Positions 1 through 7,060 of a stretch of DNA of 18,343 nucleotides are shown one piece after another; within the stretch, counting starts at the first letter, position 1, and each line of letters opens with the position of its first letter. A model generated the notes under the pieces. That model searched no databases and was not told where the DNA came from. It was given only the letters and a program-made list of their open reading frames with translations. The stretch is from the NCBI GenBank assembly GCA_964631745.1, contig CAZVWV010000077.1, positions 1 through 18,343 on the forward strand. The letters run 5' to 3'. The stretch is from CAZVWV01 sp964631745. GTDB taxonomy: Bacteria > Bdellovibrionota_C > UBA2361 > JBGSMV01. The translations under genes and the position numbers were made by a program.

Positions 1-55
1 TGGCCTCCGTGGTTAAAGACCCAAATTACAATGTCTTACCGGACAGCAGTGGTTT
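1..55. repeat. Repeat module copy 1 (inverted ACGGAG part plus TTACCGGACAGCAGTG)
   Basis: Bases 1-16 read, on the minus strand, TTAACCACGGAGG, matching the start of the repeat at 285. Bases 30-55 (core TTACCGGACAGCAGTG) match 328-353 with only two substitutions. The module is cut by the window edge, so its full length is unknown. The ACGGAG part resembles short dispersed repeats common in environmental bacterial genomes; the exact family is not identified. Confidence 0.6.
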
Positions 56-87
56 TCGCGTAACCGTTCAGGGGGTGATAAAATGGA

Positions 88-113
88 AAACCCTGATCGG
101 GTTTGCTGTTTTT
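88..113 (+). terminator. Possible rho-independent terminator
   Basis: AAACCC and GGGTTT form a 6-bp stem around the loop TGATC. A run of five T follows at 109-113, after a 4-base gap. No upstream plus-strand gene is visible in the window, so the gene it would serve lies off the left edge, if there is one. Confidence 0.3.
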
Positions 114-182
114 CTGCATAAAGAGGAATCTGACGCTCACCGGTTCGCGTCAGCCACCTTTGACGGTTAGTTTTTTCCACCC

Positions 183-217
183 CCGATTTGAGTACAAATC
201 GGCCCCTTAATAGGGGC
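183..217. terminator. Tandem perfect hairpins, possible terminator
   Basis: An 8-bp perfect stem (CCGATTTG with CAAATCGG, loop AGTA) is followed directly by a 5-bp stem (GCCCC with GGGGC). A short T run comes at about 226-230. Terminator function is an inference from shape only. Confidence 0.3.
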
Positions 218-284
218 TGTATAGATCTTTTAGTTCCTTGCGATCTTTCCCCCCCCGTGAACGGATACGTTTTTGCGATTTGAA

Positions 285-353
285 TTTAACCACGGAGAAC
301 ACGGAGGTCACGGAGAGAGAAATTCTCAATGTTTTACCGGACAGCAGTGATTT
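285..353. repeat. Repeat module copy 2 (triple ACGGAG plus TTACCGGACAGCAGTG)
   Basis: Three spaced ACGGAG units occur at 292-316, introduced by TTTAACC. The block 328-353 matches 30-55 nearly exactly. A related ACGGAG unit occurs at the other end of the window (18092-18122), so this family is dispersed on both sides of the gene block. Confidence 0.65.
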
Positions 354-413
354 AAAGATTGTTGTTATTAATCCAGCTTTACAGATTAAGCTCAGATTAG
401 TTCTGCGCGCTCA

Positions 414-1358
414 CTATGAGTTGGTTTTATTTTCAAGATTAACCGACCAAGTATGCGCCAAAACTTCGATATGGGCGGCCTCGCTTCCGCAGCAGCCGCC
501 TAACATACGAATGCCAAAATTGTCGTAGAGTCTGCATAAGGCGTTGGCAAAGATATGCGGCTGTTCACAGTCCAAGTTGGGGAGTCCCTCAAGTTCAGAA
601 GGCGCACCGGAGGATGTGTTTGCTTTAACACCTATTAGGCGCTTGATTTTCGGATGTTGACTGTGTAGCTCGATAGCGGCGTAGGCAACCGAGGGATGGC
701 AACAGTTCAACATGAAAAATGTTGGCGGGGCAACTTCGTCGATCTTTTGTATGGCCTCAACCAAAGGCGTGCCGTCTGGAAGTTTTCCGAACCTGTCCAC
801 TAGAAAACTTATACCGAAGGGCTTATCTACAGCCGCGATGGCACGGGACATTCCCAGCGCTTCGCTCAAAGATGAAAGCGTGAGCCCTAAAATTAAATCC
901 GCGCCACCGGCGGCCAACTCAAGCGCCTGGAGCGCATGATAAGAAAGTGATTCCAGCTCTGGTAGGGGCTCTCTGGGGTTGTAAGTAAGGTTTCTTGGGC
1001 CCAAGACACCGGCCACATAGATACTGCTTGTATGTGAGGAGCGGTCTCGAAGCTCTCGCAGGAAACGCACGCAATCTCGGTTGACCGGCTTTCCAGCAAA
1101 GCGAGAAGCAGAAACACGGTCTAGTCCGCTTCTAAAGGTTGGAGCTGTGGCGATTAAGGGGAGTCCGAAGCGGGTAGCGATGTCAAAGAAATCCCGGTAG
1201 GCCAAAGAGAGCTTGTCGATTGCGGAGTCGTCATAAACGAGAGCAGCGTGCATGATGTCCGGATCGAGCGAGACGGCGTTCTCACGTCGCAGGCGCTCAA
1301 GTACCTCTCCGTCCATCAGGATTCGCGGAGAATCTCTGATAACAATGTCTAGATTCAT
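414..1358 (-). CDS. Homocysteine S-methyltransferase family protein
   Basis: The 314-residue product has the family's zinc-site cysteines: Cys219 in the LNCCHP motif and the Cys289-Cys290 pair in LGGCCGS near the C-terminus. Proteins of this family (MmuM, BHMT, MetH N-terminal domain) move a methyl group from a donor to homocysteine in the cytoplasm, using a zinc-bound thiolate in a TIM barrel. The length suits a stand-alone barrel with no cobalamin or folate domains, so it is not a whole MetH. The N-terminal DG motif is LMDGEVLERL rather than the usual DGGxGTEL, so the donor cannot be inferred. The gene diverges from the biotin carboxylase; the 98-base space between them must hold both start regions. 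No strong ribosome binding site precedes the ATG. Confidence 0.82.
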   Translation of the reverse strand: MNLDIVIRDSPRILMDGEVLERLRRENAVSLDPDIMHAALVYDDSAIDKLSLAYRDFFDIATRFGLPLIATAPTFRSGLDRVSASRFAGKPVNRDCVRFLRELRDRSSHTSSIYVAGVLGPRNLTYNPREPLPELESLSYHALQALELAAGGADLILGLTLSSLSEALGMSRAIAAVDKPFGISFLVDRFGKLPDGTPLVEAIQKIDEVAPPTFFMLNCCHPSVAYAAIELHSQHPKIKRLIGVKANTSSGAPSELEGLPNLDCEQPHIFANALCRLYDNFGIRMLGGCCGSEAAHIEVLAHTWSVNLENKTNS

Positions 1359-1456
1359 GATAGGATGAACTACAACTACAAATGGTAAGCTCGGAAATCA
1401 TCCAAACAGTATTTCCTACATACCAAACTAACGCCGAATATCTTAGTTTAGTAGGC

Positions 1457-1714
1457 ATGCAGAAGAAAGAGTTAAATAGAATTCTAATCGCCAATCGCGG
1501 AGAAATTGCGCTACGCATACAACGAGCTTGCAAGAAGCTGGGGCTGGAATGCGTCTCTATTGCTTCTAGGGCCGACCTGAGCGCGATGCACTCCCGAAAA
1601 GCAGATAAGTTGGTTATGGTGGGCGAGGCCGCACCTCAAAGCTCATACTTGAACGCAGCTCTCATAATCAAGGTCGCCAAGGAATCCGGTTGTGATGCTA
1701 TTCATCCGGGTTAT
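1457..1714 (+). CDS. Biotin carboxylase, N-terminal part, cut by scaffold gap
   Basis: This 5' fragment encodes the first 86 residues of a biotin carboxylase. It opens with KRILIANRGEIALRI-type sequence (here NRILIANRGEIALRIQRAC) and runs to ESGCDAIHPGY, where the Ns begin. ATG 1457 places the hallmark IANRGEIA at residue 11, as is usual. An in-frame upstream ATG at 1382 would add 25 residues without family likeness. The enzyme carboxylates the biotin of a carrier protein using ATP and bicarbonate, in acetyl-CoA or another acyl-CoA carboxylase. The continuation after the gap (from 1726) repeats the DAIHPGY segment in another frame, so this fragment and the next may not come from one gene copy. 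Confidence 0.75.
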
Positions 1715-1724
1715 NNNNNNNNNN
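1715..1724. other. Scaffold gap (10 N) inside the biotin carboxylase gene
   Basis: Ten unresolved bases separate two contig ends. Both flanks encode the same protein segment, DAIHPGY: 1693-1714 on the left and 1759-1779 on the right. The ten N are therefore a placeholder, not a measured length, and the apparent frameshift across them has no biological meaning. Confidence 0.97.
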
Positions 1725-1725
1725 T

Positions 1726-3282
1726 TCAATCATGTCGGCAGCCACTGCTACTGGCGCTGATGCTATTCATCCGGGCTACGGTTTCCTATCGGAGAACTCA
1801 GAATTCGCCAAGCAAATTCAGGAAAGCGGCCTGGTGTTCATTGGACCCAGCCCAAAAACTATAGAGGTCATGGGAAGTAAGACCAAGGCGCGAGCGCGCG
1901 TGCGGGAATTTGGCGTACCTTGCACGCCGGGAACCGAAGGCGGACTTTCAGATCAAGCTCTCCTGAATGAGAGTTCCGATGTGGGATTTCCGGTAATAGT
2001 TAAGGCTGTTGGAGGAGGAGGCGGTCGCGGCATGAGAATCTGTCGCAACAGATCCGAGTTGGAAGTCGCCTTGCCGCTTGCACGCGGCGAATCGCTCAAG
2101 AATTTCGGCAGCGATGATATCTATTTGGAACGTTACATTGAGAGGCCGCGCCATATCGAGGTACAGATTTTTGGCGACAGTCACGGGAATATCGTTCATT
2201 TAGGAACGAGAGATTGCTCTACCCAGCGTCGTCATCAAAAGATCATCGAAGAGGCCCCAGCCCCTAACTTAACTCCGGAGCTGCGCGAGCGTATTCATAA
2301 AGCGGCGCTCGATGCTGCTCGCAGCGTAAATTATGAGAATGCGGGAACTGTAGAGATGCTTCTTTCGGGGGACGAATTTTTCTTTATGGAGATGAACACC
2401 CGCATACAGGTTGAGCACCCCGTGACAGAGATGGTAACGGGAGTGGATCTGGTCGAGCTTCAGCTTCGGGTGGCTCGAGGTGAAAAGCTCCCGTTTACAC
2501 AATCGCAAGTAAGATTTACGGGGCATGCGATTGAATTTCGAATTTATGCGGAGGATCCCAGCAACAATTTCGCACCTTCTATTGGGAAAATCACTGAATT
2601 TAAACGCCCAATAGCGCCGTATTTTAGAGAGGATTTTGGATACGAAGAAGGGGATTCTGTGACTCCTTATTACGATGCCATGATCTCTAAAATGATCATT
2701 CTAGGGAAAAATAGAGGGCAAGCAATTGAACGATCTCGGGAGGTTATGCGACGTGTGAGGGTCTCCGGCATAACTACCTCAATTGACTACCACCTTTGGC
2801 TTCTTTATCATGGGCTGTTCCGCAAAGTACCAGTTGATATCGGTTATGTGGAGCGAGAGTTCTCACCCGAGGTGTCCCAGCAGATGCGTACTTTATCGCT
2901 CTGGGACAGTCGGCATGAGGTGAGCGTTGTAAGAGATGAAGCGATAAGTTGTGAATCGATAGATATATACGCGGGAGAGTCTGGTATGGCAAATGAGCAT
3001 GGTCAAAATGATAACGGCGAGACCAAGAGCTGGGAATATAAGATTGGTTCGGGCCGAGGCGTGGCTAAGCATGTTTACGAATACACCACAGAGAACAACA
3101 CCATCTATACCGTCGAGGTTACGCATCGCACCGATGGCTTTTTTCTAGCGCAGCCTGTCGACAAGAGCGGCAAGAGGGCTTCGGAGAGATTCTGTCGCAT
3201 GTCTAACAGTCTAGATTCTGCTCTTAAGACTCTGTTTGAGGATGTTTTAGAGAAGAATTCCCCGAAGGAAGTGTTTCACTGA
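1726..3282 (+). CDS. Biotin carboxylase / acyl-CoA carboxylase alpha subunit, C-terminal part
   Basis: Counting from the ATG at 1732, the fragment carries DAIHPGYGFLSEN (residues 10-22), the ATP-grasp glycine loop KAVGGGGGRGMR (91-102), HIEVQIFGD and DCSTQRRHQK (141-170), and the catalytic stretch MEMNTRIQVEHPVTE (219-233). These are the defining biotin carboxylase motifs. The catalytic domain ends near residue 375. About 140 further residues follow, with no biotin-attachment motif (no AMKM), so the carrier domain must be a separate protein. The tail segment with IYTVEVTHRTDGFFLAQP resembles the beta-rich linker domain of acyl-CoA carboxylase alpha subunits, which is an inference. The 5' end is not a true start, because the gene enters from the scaffold gap. 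A strong terminator follows the stop. Plain AccC, PccA-type and other acyl-CoA carboxylases remain possible. Confidence 0.85.
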   Translation, partial: SIMSAATATGADAIHPGYGFLSENSEFAKQIQESGLVFIGPSPKTIEVMGSKTKARARVREFGVPCTPGTEGGLSDQALLNESSDVGFPVIVKAVGGGGGRGMRICRNRSELEVALPLARGESLKNFGSDDIYLERYIERPRHIEVQIFGDSHGNIVHLGTRDCSTQRRHQKIIEEAPAPNLTPELRERIHKAALDAARSVNYENAGTVEMLLSGDEFFFMEMNTRIQVEHPVTEMVTGVDLVELQLRVARGEKLPFTQSQVRFTGHAIEFRIYAEDPSNNFAPSIGKITEFKRPIAPYFREDFGYEEGDSVTPYYDAMISKMIILGKNRGQAIERSREVMRRVRVSGITTSIDYHLWLLYHGLFRKVPVDIGYVEREFSPEVSQQMRTLSLWDSRHEVSVVRDEAISCESIDIYAGESGMANEHGQNDNGETKSWEYKIGSGRGVAKHVYEYTTENNTIYTVEVTHRTDGFFLAQPVDKSGKRASERFCRMSNSLDSALKTLFEDVLEKNSPKEVFH

Positions 3283-3283
3283 T

Positions 3284-4099
3284 TTACCGAGTCACCTCAG
3301 ATATCTTGTTAAAAAGGGCCAAAATGGGCCCTTTTTTATTGGTGGGGGCTTCTGCTGCCTGGGTCGCATAAGGAAGCGCAGCCGATAACACCATCGGAGT
3401 CTTTGTGCAGGGGTGTGGCAAGTGAAGCTGATAGGCATGCAAAAGAAACGCGTGCGGCAATCCGCATGCTAGCTGAAGATTCATATTGGATCCATAAAGC
3501 AGATCCCCTACCAGCGGGTGCCCCAAATGGGCGGCCTGAGCGCGTATCTGGTGACGCTTGCCCAAACCTATTTCGATCCGCACCAGACTTAGCGAAAGCT
3601 CCGGTACGAATAAGACCGGTTCGAAGTTGGATTCGCATAGCTGCGCTCTCACTCCTCCTCGGAATTTGCCGTCGGGAGTAGGTTCGTAGACACGCATCTT
3701 TTTCGCGCTTCGTCCCTTTGCACCCAGAAATATACGCAGCTTTTTTTGTTGTCGCGGGAATTCCCCCTCCAGCAAAGCTAAATAACTTTTTTTAATCTCT
3801 CCTTTTTTTTGCGCGCTATGAAGCGCGATCCAGGCCTCGCGAGATCTCGCGGCAATTAATAACCCGCTAGTTTCGAAATCCAAGCGGTTGATAAGTCCCG
3901 CATCTTCCGACTTTGGCGAGGCATGCTGAATTCCGGGAAACTGCTGTGCTAGCTGGGCCGCAACGCTGGTTTTGTCATTGGGGCTTTTTGGAAGCGCCGC
4001 ACTGTGAATTCCTGGAAACTTATTGATAGCCAAAAACTCACGGTCTTCGAAAACAATCAGGAGCTTTTGTGAGCTGCTGTCGTGGCCGCTGGAGCTCAA
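3284..4099 (-). CDS. RluA-family pseudouridine synthase
   Basis: This 271-residue enzyme converts uridine to pseudouridine in rRNA or tRNA. The catalytic motif NRLDFETSGLL has its aspartate at residue 74; the family's usual HRLD histidine is Asn here. The second signature, GKRHQIRAQAAHLGHPLVGD followed by LLYG, is intact. There is no N-terminal S4 domain, so it resembles the short RluA or RluC/TruC-like members, and the target base cannot be told. The start is a TTG that overlaps the TGA stop of the upstream gene (TTGA at 4099-4096), a sign of translational coupling. No ATG occurs in frame before the catalytic region. The last codons overlap the terminator of the convergent carboxylase gene. 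Confidence 0.88.
   Translation of the reverse strand: MSSSGHDSSSQKLLIVFEDREFLAINKFPGIHSAALPKSPNDKTSVAAQLAQQFPGIQHASPKSEDAGLINRLDFETSGLLIAARSREAWIALHSAQKKGEIKKSYLALLEGEFPRQQKKLRIFLGAKGRSAKKMRVYEPTPDGKFRGGVRAQLCESNFEPVLFVPELSLSLVRIEIGLGKRHQIRAQAAHLGHPLVGDLLYGSNMNLQLACGLPHAFLLHAYQLHLPHPCTKTPMVLSAALPYATQAAEAPTNKKGPILALFNKISEVTR
3311..3337. terminator. Rho-independent terminator of the biotin carboxylase gene, inside the end of the synthase gene
   Basis: AAAAAGGGCC and GGCCCTTTTT form a perfect 10-bp stem around a 6-base loop (AAAATG), ending in a T run on the plus strand. On the minus strand the hairpin is followed by five T, so it could act both ways. It lies 29 bases past the carboxylase stop and within the last 18 codons of the convergent pseudouridine synthase gene. 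Confidence 0.88.
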
Positions 4100-4695
4100 T
4101 GGTAAGTGATCTCCTGGGAGACTTTGACCAAGGACAATTCGTGAAAAAGCTTGGCAAGCTGAGATTCTAAGCTCTTGCGGTTGGTGTTGATGCGATCTTT
4201 AAGCTCTGCCAACTGATTATCATATTCCGCCGAGGCCCAAGTGGCGCCAGTCCGAGCGGCGGCTTTCCCCATCAAGCCACGTTTGACCATAGACTTTTCC
4301 AAGAAGATCTTCTGCAACTGGACTCTGGTGGCGAGTAAATCCTCTAGAACCGCCAAGCTGTTTAGGCGAGATTGATGGCGCTCTGCGATGCTGAGTGCCC
4401 GAGACAAGACAGAGAGGTGATGGTTCCCAAGTTTTTCCAAAATGGCGAAGTCAGATCGGAAGTGATCGAGACAAAATGCCTCGCGCAAGAGTGGCAAGGC
4501 GCTCTGATAGTTGTCGTTCTTAAGATAAAGGTCGGCGCGATATAAGAGCTGAACCTTTCTTTTAAGATTGCGCTTCTCTAACCAATGCGCCGGATTGATG
4601 GCAAAGTTTCGAAAAATTATCTTTGTGAAATAAAGTATAAAAAAGAGGCCCAGCGTGGCCAATAAAATGGGTATGATTAAGGTAAACGCTTGCAT
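4096..4695 (-). CDS. Membrane-anchored protein of unknown function
   Basis: I do not recognise this 199-residue protein. An N-terminal hydrophobic segment (about residues 3-27, rich in L, I and F) should anchor it in the inner membrane with no cleavage site evident. The rest is hydrophilic and looks alpha-helical. Residues about 50-75 (KNDNYQSALPLLREAFCLD) look like one TPR-type helix pair. The region after about residue 95 is rich in charged heptad-like stretches ending in LESQLAKLFHELSL, which suggests a coiled coil. It is the first gene of a two-gene unit with the pseudouridine synthase, overlapping it by 4 bases, and has its own promoter at 4754-4782. The only good purine-rich ribosome binding site (minus-strand GGAAGGAAG) lies 21 bases before the ATG. 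Confidence 0.75.
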   Translation of the reverse strand: MQAFTLIIPILLATLGLFFILYFTKIIFRNFAINPAHWLEKRNLKRKVQLLYRADLYLKNDNYQSALPLLREAFCLDHFRSDFAILEKLGNHHLSVLSRALSIAERHQSRLNSLAVLEDLLATRVQLQKIFLEKSMVKRGLMGKAAARTGATWASAEYDNQLAELKDRINTNRKSLESQLAKLFHELSLVKVSQEITYH

Positions 4696-4753
4696 AGCCT
4701 GAATCAGGTTAGTAATCTTCCTTCCCTAGGGTGCCCGAATACACCGTATCTCA

Positions 4754-4782
4754 ATTGTACCGTTTTTCTTCAAAGCTGACAA
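4754..4782 (-). promoter_or_regulatory. Sigma-70 promoter for the membrane protein / pseudouridine synthase operon
   Basis: Read on the minus strand: -35 TTGTCA (4782-4777), a 17-base spacer, then -10 TACAAT (4759-4754). Both boxes are one mismatch from consensus. The predicted transcript start is near 4747, giving a leader of about 50 bases before the ATG at 4695. Confidence 0.7.
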
Positions 4783-4859
4783 AACTTCTTCGCGAAGGAG
4801 CTGCAGGGTTGAATTAGATCGCGTAAAAACTAGGAAGTAGGATATAGGAAGTAATATAG

Positions 4860-5360
4860 ATGTCAGATCATTACAGGCCCGAATCGTTAACATTAGCGCA
4901 GGTATTAAGCCGATTTAAGGAAGGTCCCCAGGATGGGGTCTTTACCGATGGCGGCTGTTCCCCTAACCCCGGCCCGGGCGGCTGGGGGGTGGTATTTGTA
5001 AAAGCTGGCAAAGTTGTCTCGCAAAAGCACGGACAGGCCCCCGATACTACCAACAACCGCATGGAGCTTACCGCGCTAATTGAGGCCTTTACCTTGTTAG
5101 ATCCCGGCGAAGAAACCACCGTCTACAGCGACAGCAACCTCTGCGTACAGACAGTCAACCAGTGGGCCAAAAGCTGGGAGCGAAACGGCTGGAAGCGAAA
5201 GACCGGACCGATCGCCAATTTAGATCTGGTTCAATCCCTCTGGCAGCTAGCCAAGTCCAGACCGCATGTGAAGCTTGAATGGATCAAAGCTCATAACGGT
5301 TGGCTATGGAACGAGTATGCGGATTCGTTGGCCAATGTTTGGTGTCGGCGGGAGATTTAG
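4860..5360 (+). CDS. rnhA: Ribonuclease HI
   Basis: The 166-residue enzyme cleaves the RNA strand of RNA-DNA hybrids (R-loops, Okazaki primers) in the cytoplasm. The metal-binding catalytic set is complete: Asp30 in FTDGGCSPNPGPGGWG, Glu69 in NNRMELTAL, Asp91 in YSDSNLCVQ, and Asp155 in NEYADSLAN. The helper His145 in WIKAHNGW is also present. The substrate-binding helix region WAKSWERNGWKRK (residues 102-114) is present, as in type I enzymes. A short N-terminal extension of about 25 residues precedes the catalytic core. An AGGAAG ribosome binding site lies about 9 bases before the ATG. It appears to be a single-gene unit between minus-strand neighbours. Confidence 0.93.
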   Translation: MSDHYRPESLTLAQVLSRFKEGPQDGVFTDGGCSPNPGPGGWGVVFVKAGKVVSQKHGQAPDTTNNRMELTALIEAFTLLDPGEETTVYSDSNLCVQTVNQWAKSWERNGWKRKTGPIANLDLVQSLWQLAKSRPHVKLEWIKAHNGWLWNEYADSLANVWCRREI

Positions 5361-5471
5361 GGGGGGAGGCATAAAGCTGAACAGCTAGAATTTGCGTCAG
5401 ATCGCCCCGGTTCGAACTGGCTTATTATTGAAGATCTGGAATATTCCCGTGGCTTTGCATCTATGCTTGAT

Positions 5472-5867
5472 TCATCGCGCCGACTTCAAATCAACCGTCT
5501 TCACAGGCACAAGACGATGCCCTACCATATCCACAGCGGCCTGGGCTTGCTCAAGTGGAATATAGCCTAATAACGGCTCATAGGTCCCCTGATGGGGGAC
5601 CATTTCAACGAACAACACCTCCCCATAAATTGGCGAAAAACCTTCAAGTTCTATCTTTACCGGTCCACACACATCAGCGATGCGCTGACTTTGATCTCCA
5701 AGTTGTACCGTGACTTCTCTAATCTTATCCAGCGTTCCTAACCGCGCTCGCCAAGCGCTCGGGAGCACCAGATATGCCGATCCGGTGTCCACAAGCGCAT
5801 CGATAAGTATGGTAGCCCCTGGCTCCTTGAGATTTTGCAGTCTTAATGACGAGACAATTCTTCCCAT
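5472..5867 (-). CDS. Retropepsin-like (clan AA) aspartic protease family protein
   Basis: The 131-residue protein has the retropepsin signature LVDTGSAYLVLP, with the catalytic Asp at residue 27. It also has the C-terminal LLGYIPLEQ ... VDMVGHRLVP pattern typical of small bacterial clan AA proteases. Such single-domain proteins would act as dimers; their substrates are mostly unknown. I chose ATG 5867 because the family begins with MGR- just before the first strand. The frame extends to a TTG at 6008 (178 residues), but the extra 47 residues show no family likeness. It lies downstream of the lytic transglycosylase on the same strand and may be co-transcribed. Ribosome binding sites are weak for both starts, so the start is uncertain. 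Confidence 0.78.
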   Translation of the reverse strand: MGRIVSSLRLQNLKEPGATILIDALVDTGSAYLVLPSAWRARLGTLDKIREVTVQLGDQSQRIADVCGPVKIELEGFSPIYGEVLFVEMVPHQGTYEPLLGYIPLEQAQAAVDMVGHRLVPVKTVDLKSAR

Positions 5868-6015
5868 AATCGAACTAATATATCCGCCTTCGCGGATGTT
5901 TGCTACGGTTTTCTCAGCAACGCGAATGTACTTTCTCCAAAGCCCGGGTAAGCGGCAACTGGGCTGTCGGACGTTTCTAATTAATTCGGTCTGTTCAGAT
6001 ACCCCCAAAACAACT

Positions 6016-6765
6016 CTACAAACTCATACCATCCCGAAAATCTTCCTTCCACTTTCTGTGGTTTCCGATAATCGATCGCGCGTATTTTACGCTGGAGGTT
6101 GGGATGTGTCCGCGATATGCGAGCGCTTGCTGAAGATTGGAGGGGCCCCAGTTGTAGGCGATCAGGGCGTGCTCTACGTTTCCGCGGAACTGATCTTTTA
6201 GATATTTTATATATTCAATCCCGAGGCGGGTGTTGTACTCCGGATCTGTAAGTTTCCAAGTGCCGTGCCAGGAGATCTTCTTGACTTGCGATATGTAGCG
6301 AGCGGTGTCCGGCATCACTTGCATCAATCCAAGCGCCCCCCGGTTTGAGCGGGCCGAATGTCTAAAGCCGCTCTCTGCTTTTATGACAGCGGCTACAAAC
6401 AACGGATCAATTTTAGCGCGCAAACTTTCAGTTACGATGGTCGCCGCGATACTGTCGGCGTTATCAACCCCGTAGCGGGCTCTAATTAGTTCGGCCACAA
6501 ACCTGGTCTGAAGTGCCGGAATAGAGCCGGTTTTCCACTCGCTCTGTGAGGCGTGGTTATCCAACGAAGGAAACCAGCGTTCCCAAAATGCAACCTGATT
6601 AGAAGCAACAATTTCTGGGTTTGAAAAGCTTGAGGGGTTTAGTATCAACCCGGTTAAAGAGAGCACTACGGCGGAGGTTAAAGAGAGAACAAAGAGCGAA
6701 AAAGGGCTAAATGACTTGGTTGAAGGTAACAGCGAAGAGAGCCCATCCACGCGTTGGCGCTTCAT
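6016..6765 (-). CDS. Membrane-anchored lytic transglycosylase (SLT domain)
   Basis: The 249-residue protein cleaves the glycan backbone of peptidoglycan. A hydrophobic segment (about residues 22-42) acts as a signal anchor, placing the enzyme in the periplasm. The SLT fold spans about residues 110-230: catalytic Glu131 in VIKAESGFRHSARS, the GALGLMQVMPDTA motif (residues 143-155), and AYNWGPSNL (203-211). This resembles Slt70/MltE-type catalytic domains. ATG 6765 is preceded by AAGGGGAAGG at 9-base spacing. An in-frame ATG at 6834 would add 23 residues before the anchor and is less likely. The retropepsin-like gene lies downstream on the same strand. Confidence 0.9.
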   Translation of the reverse strand: MKRQRVDGLSSLLPSTKSFSPFSLFVLSLTSAVVLSLTGLILNPSSFSNPEIVASNQVAFWERWFPSLDNHASQSEWKTGSIPALQTRFVAELIRARYGVDNADSIAATIVTESLRAKIDPLFVAAVIKAESGFRHSARSNRGALGLMQVMPDTARYISQVKKISWHGTWKLTDPEYNTRLGIEYIKYLKDQFRGNVEHALIAYNWGPSNLQQALAYRGHIPTSSVKYARSIIGNHRKWKEDFRDGMSL

Positions 6766-7060
6766 GCTTATCAGCCTTCCCCTTGGAACGTACGGTCCGG
6801 CGGGGATCATTTCCAGTTCAACCCAAGTTCTCATAATCTTAAAACAAAGTGTCAGGTACTATCTCGTTCCCGAAATTACTCTCCTACCCTCATAGGGTGT
6901 TATGATGGCAAACAGCGCAGTGGTGCTTCAAATAGCGCCTTTTGGACGGAATTTTCAAGCTTTTTACTCAAAAAAACTAAATATTGTGTAGTTTCAGATG
7001 GTTATGCTATATTTCAACAGATTTCAATATTATTATGAATTTCAAATAGTTAGCTTAGTT
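6766..7060. other. Intergenic region between divergent lytic transglycosylase and mnmG
   Basis: No supported gene is seen. A short perfect palindrome (ACCCT CAT AGGGT, 6886-6898) lies in the middle. The right part (about 6950-7060) is AT-rich, as expected upstream of the mnmG promoter. No clear promoter for the minus-strand transglycosylase was found. Confidence 0.5.

Larger units (their letters stand above)
56..284. other. Non-coding, hairpin-rich spacer
   Basis: No convincing reading frame is seen here. The stretch carries several short inverted repeats: AAACCC with GGGTTT (88-104), TGACGC with GCGTCA (131-152), CCGATTTG with CAAATCGG around AGTA (183-202), and GCCCC with GGGGC (202-217). 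It lies beyond the 3' end of the minus-strand methyltransferase, so some hairpins may end transcription from either side. Confidence 0.5.

Noticed and set aside
238..528. 96-residue plus-strand frame over the left repeats
   Set aside because: It runs through repeat DNA and into the antisense strand of the methyltransferase gene.
1382..1456. Upstream ATG start for the biotin carboxylase
   Set aside because: The extra 25 residues have no family likeness, and ATG 1457 gives the usual N-terminus.
3403..3681. Plus-strand 92-residue open frame opposite the pseudouridine synthase
   Set aside because: It is antisense to a gene with clear motifs, has no family likeness and no ribosome binding site.
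5395..5430. CCGGTTCGAACTGG, resembling a tRNA T-arm
   Set aside because: The base after the loop is not the required C, the 5-bp stem does not form, and no acceptor, D or anticodon arm is present.
6710..7038. 94-residue plus-strand frame before mnmG
   Set aside because: It begins antisense to the transglycosylase start, with no binding site, and lies in the intergenic promoter region.
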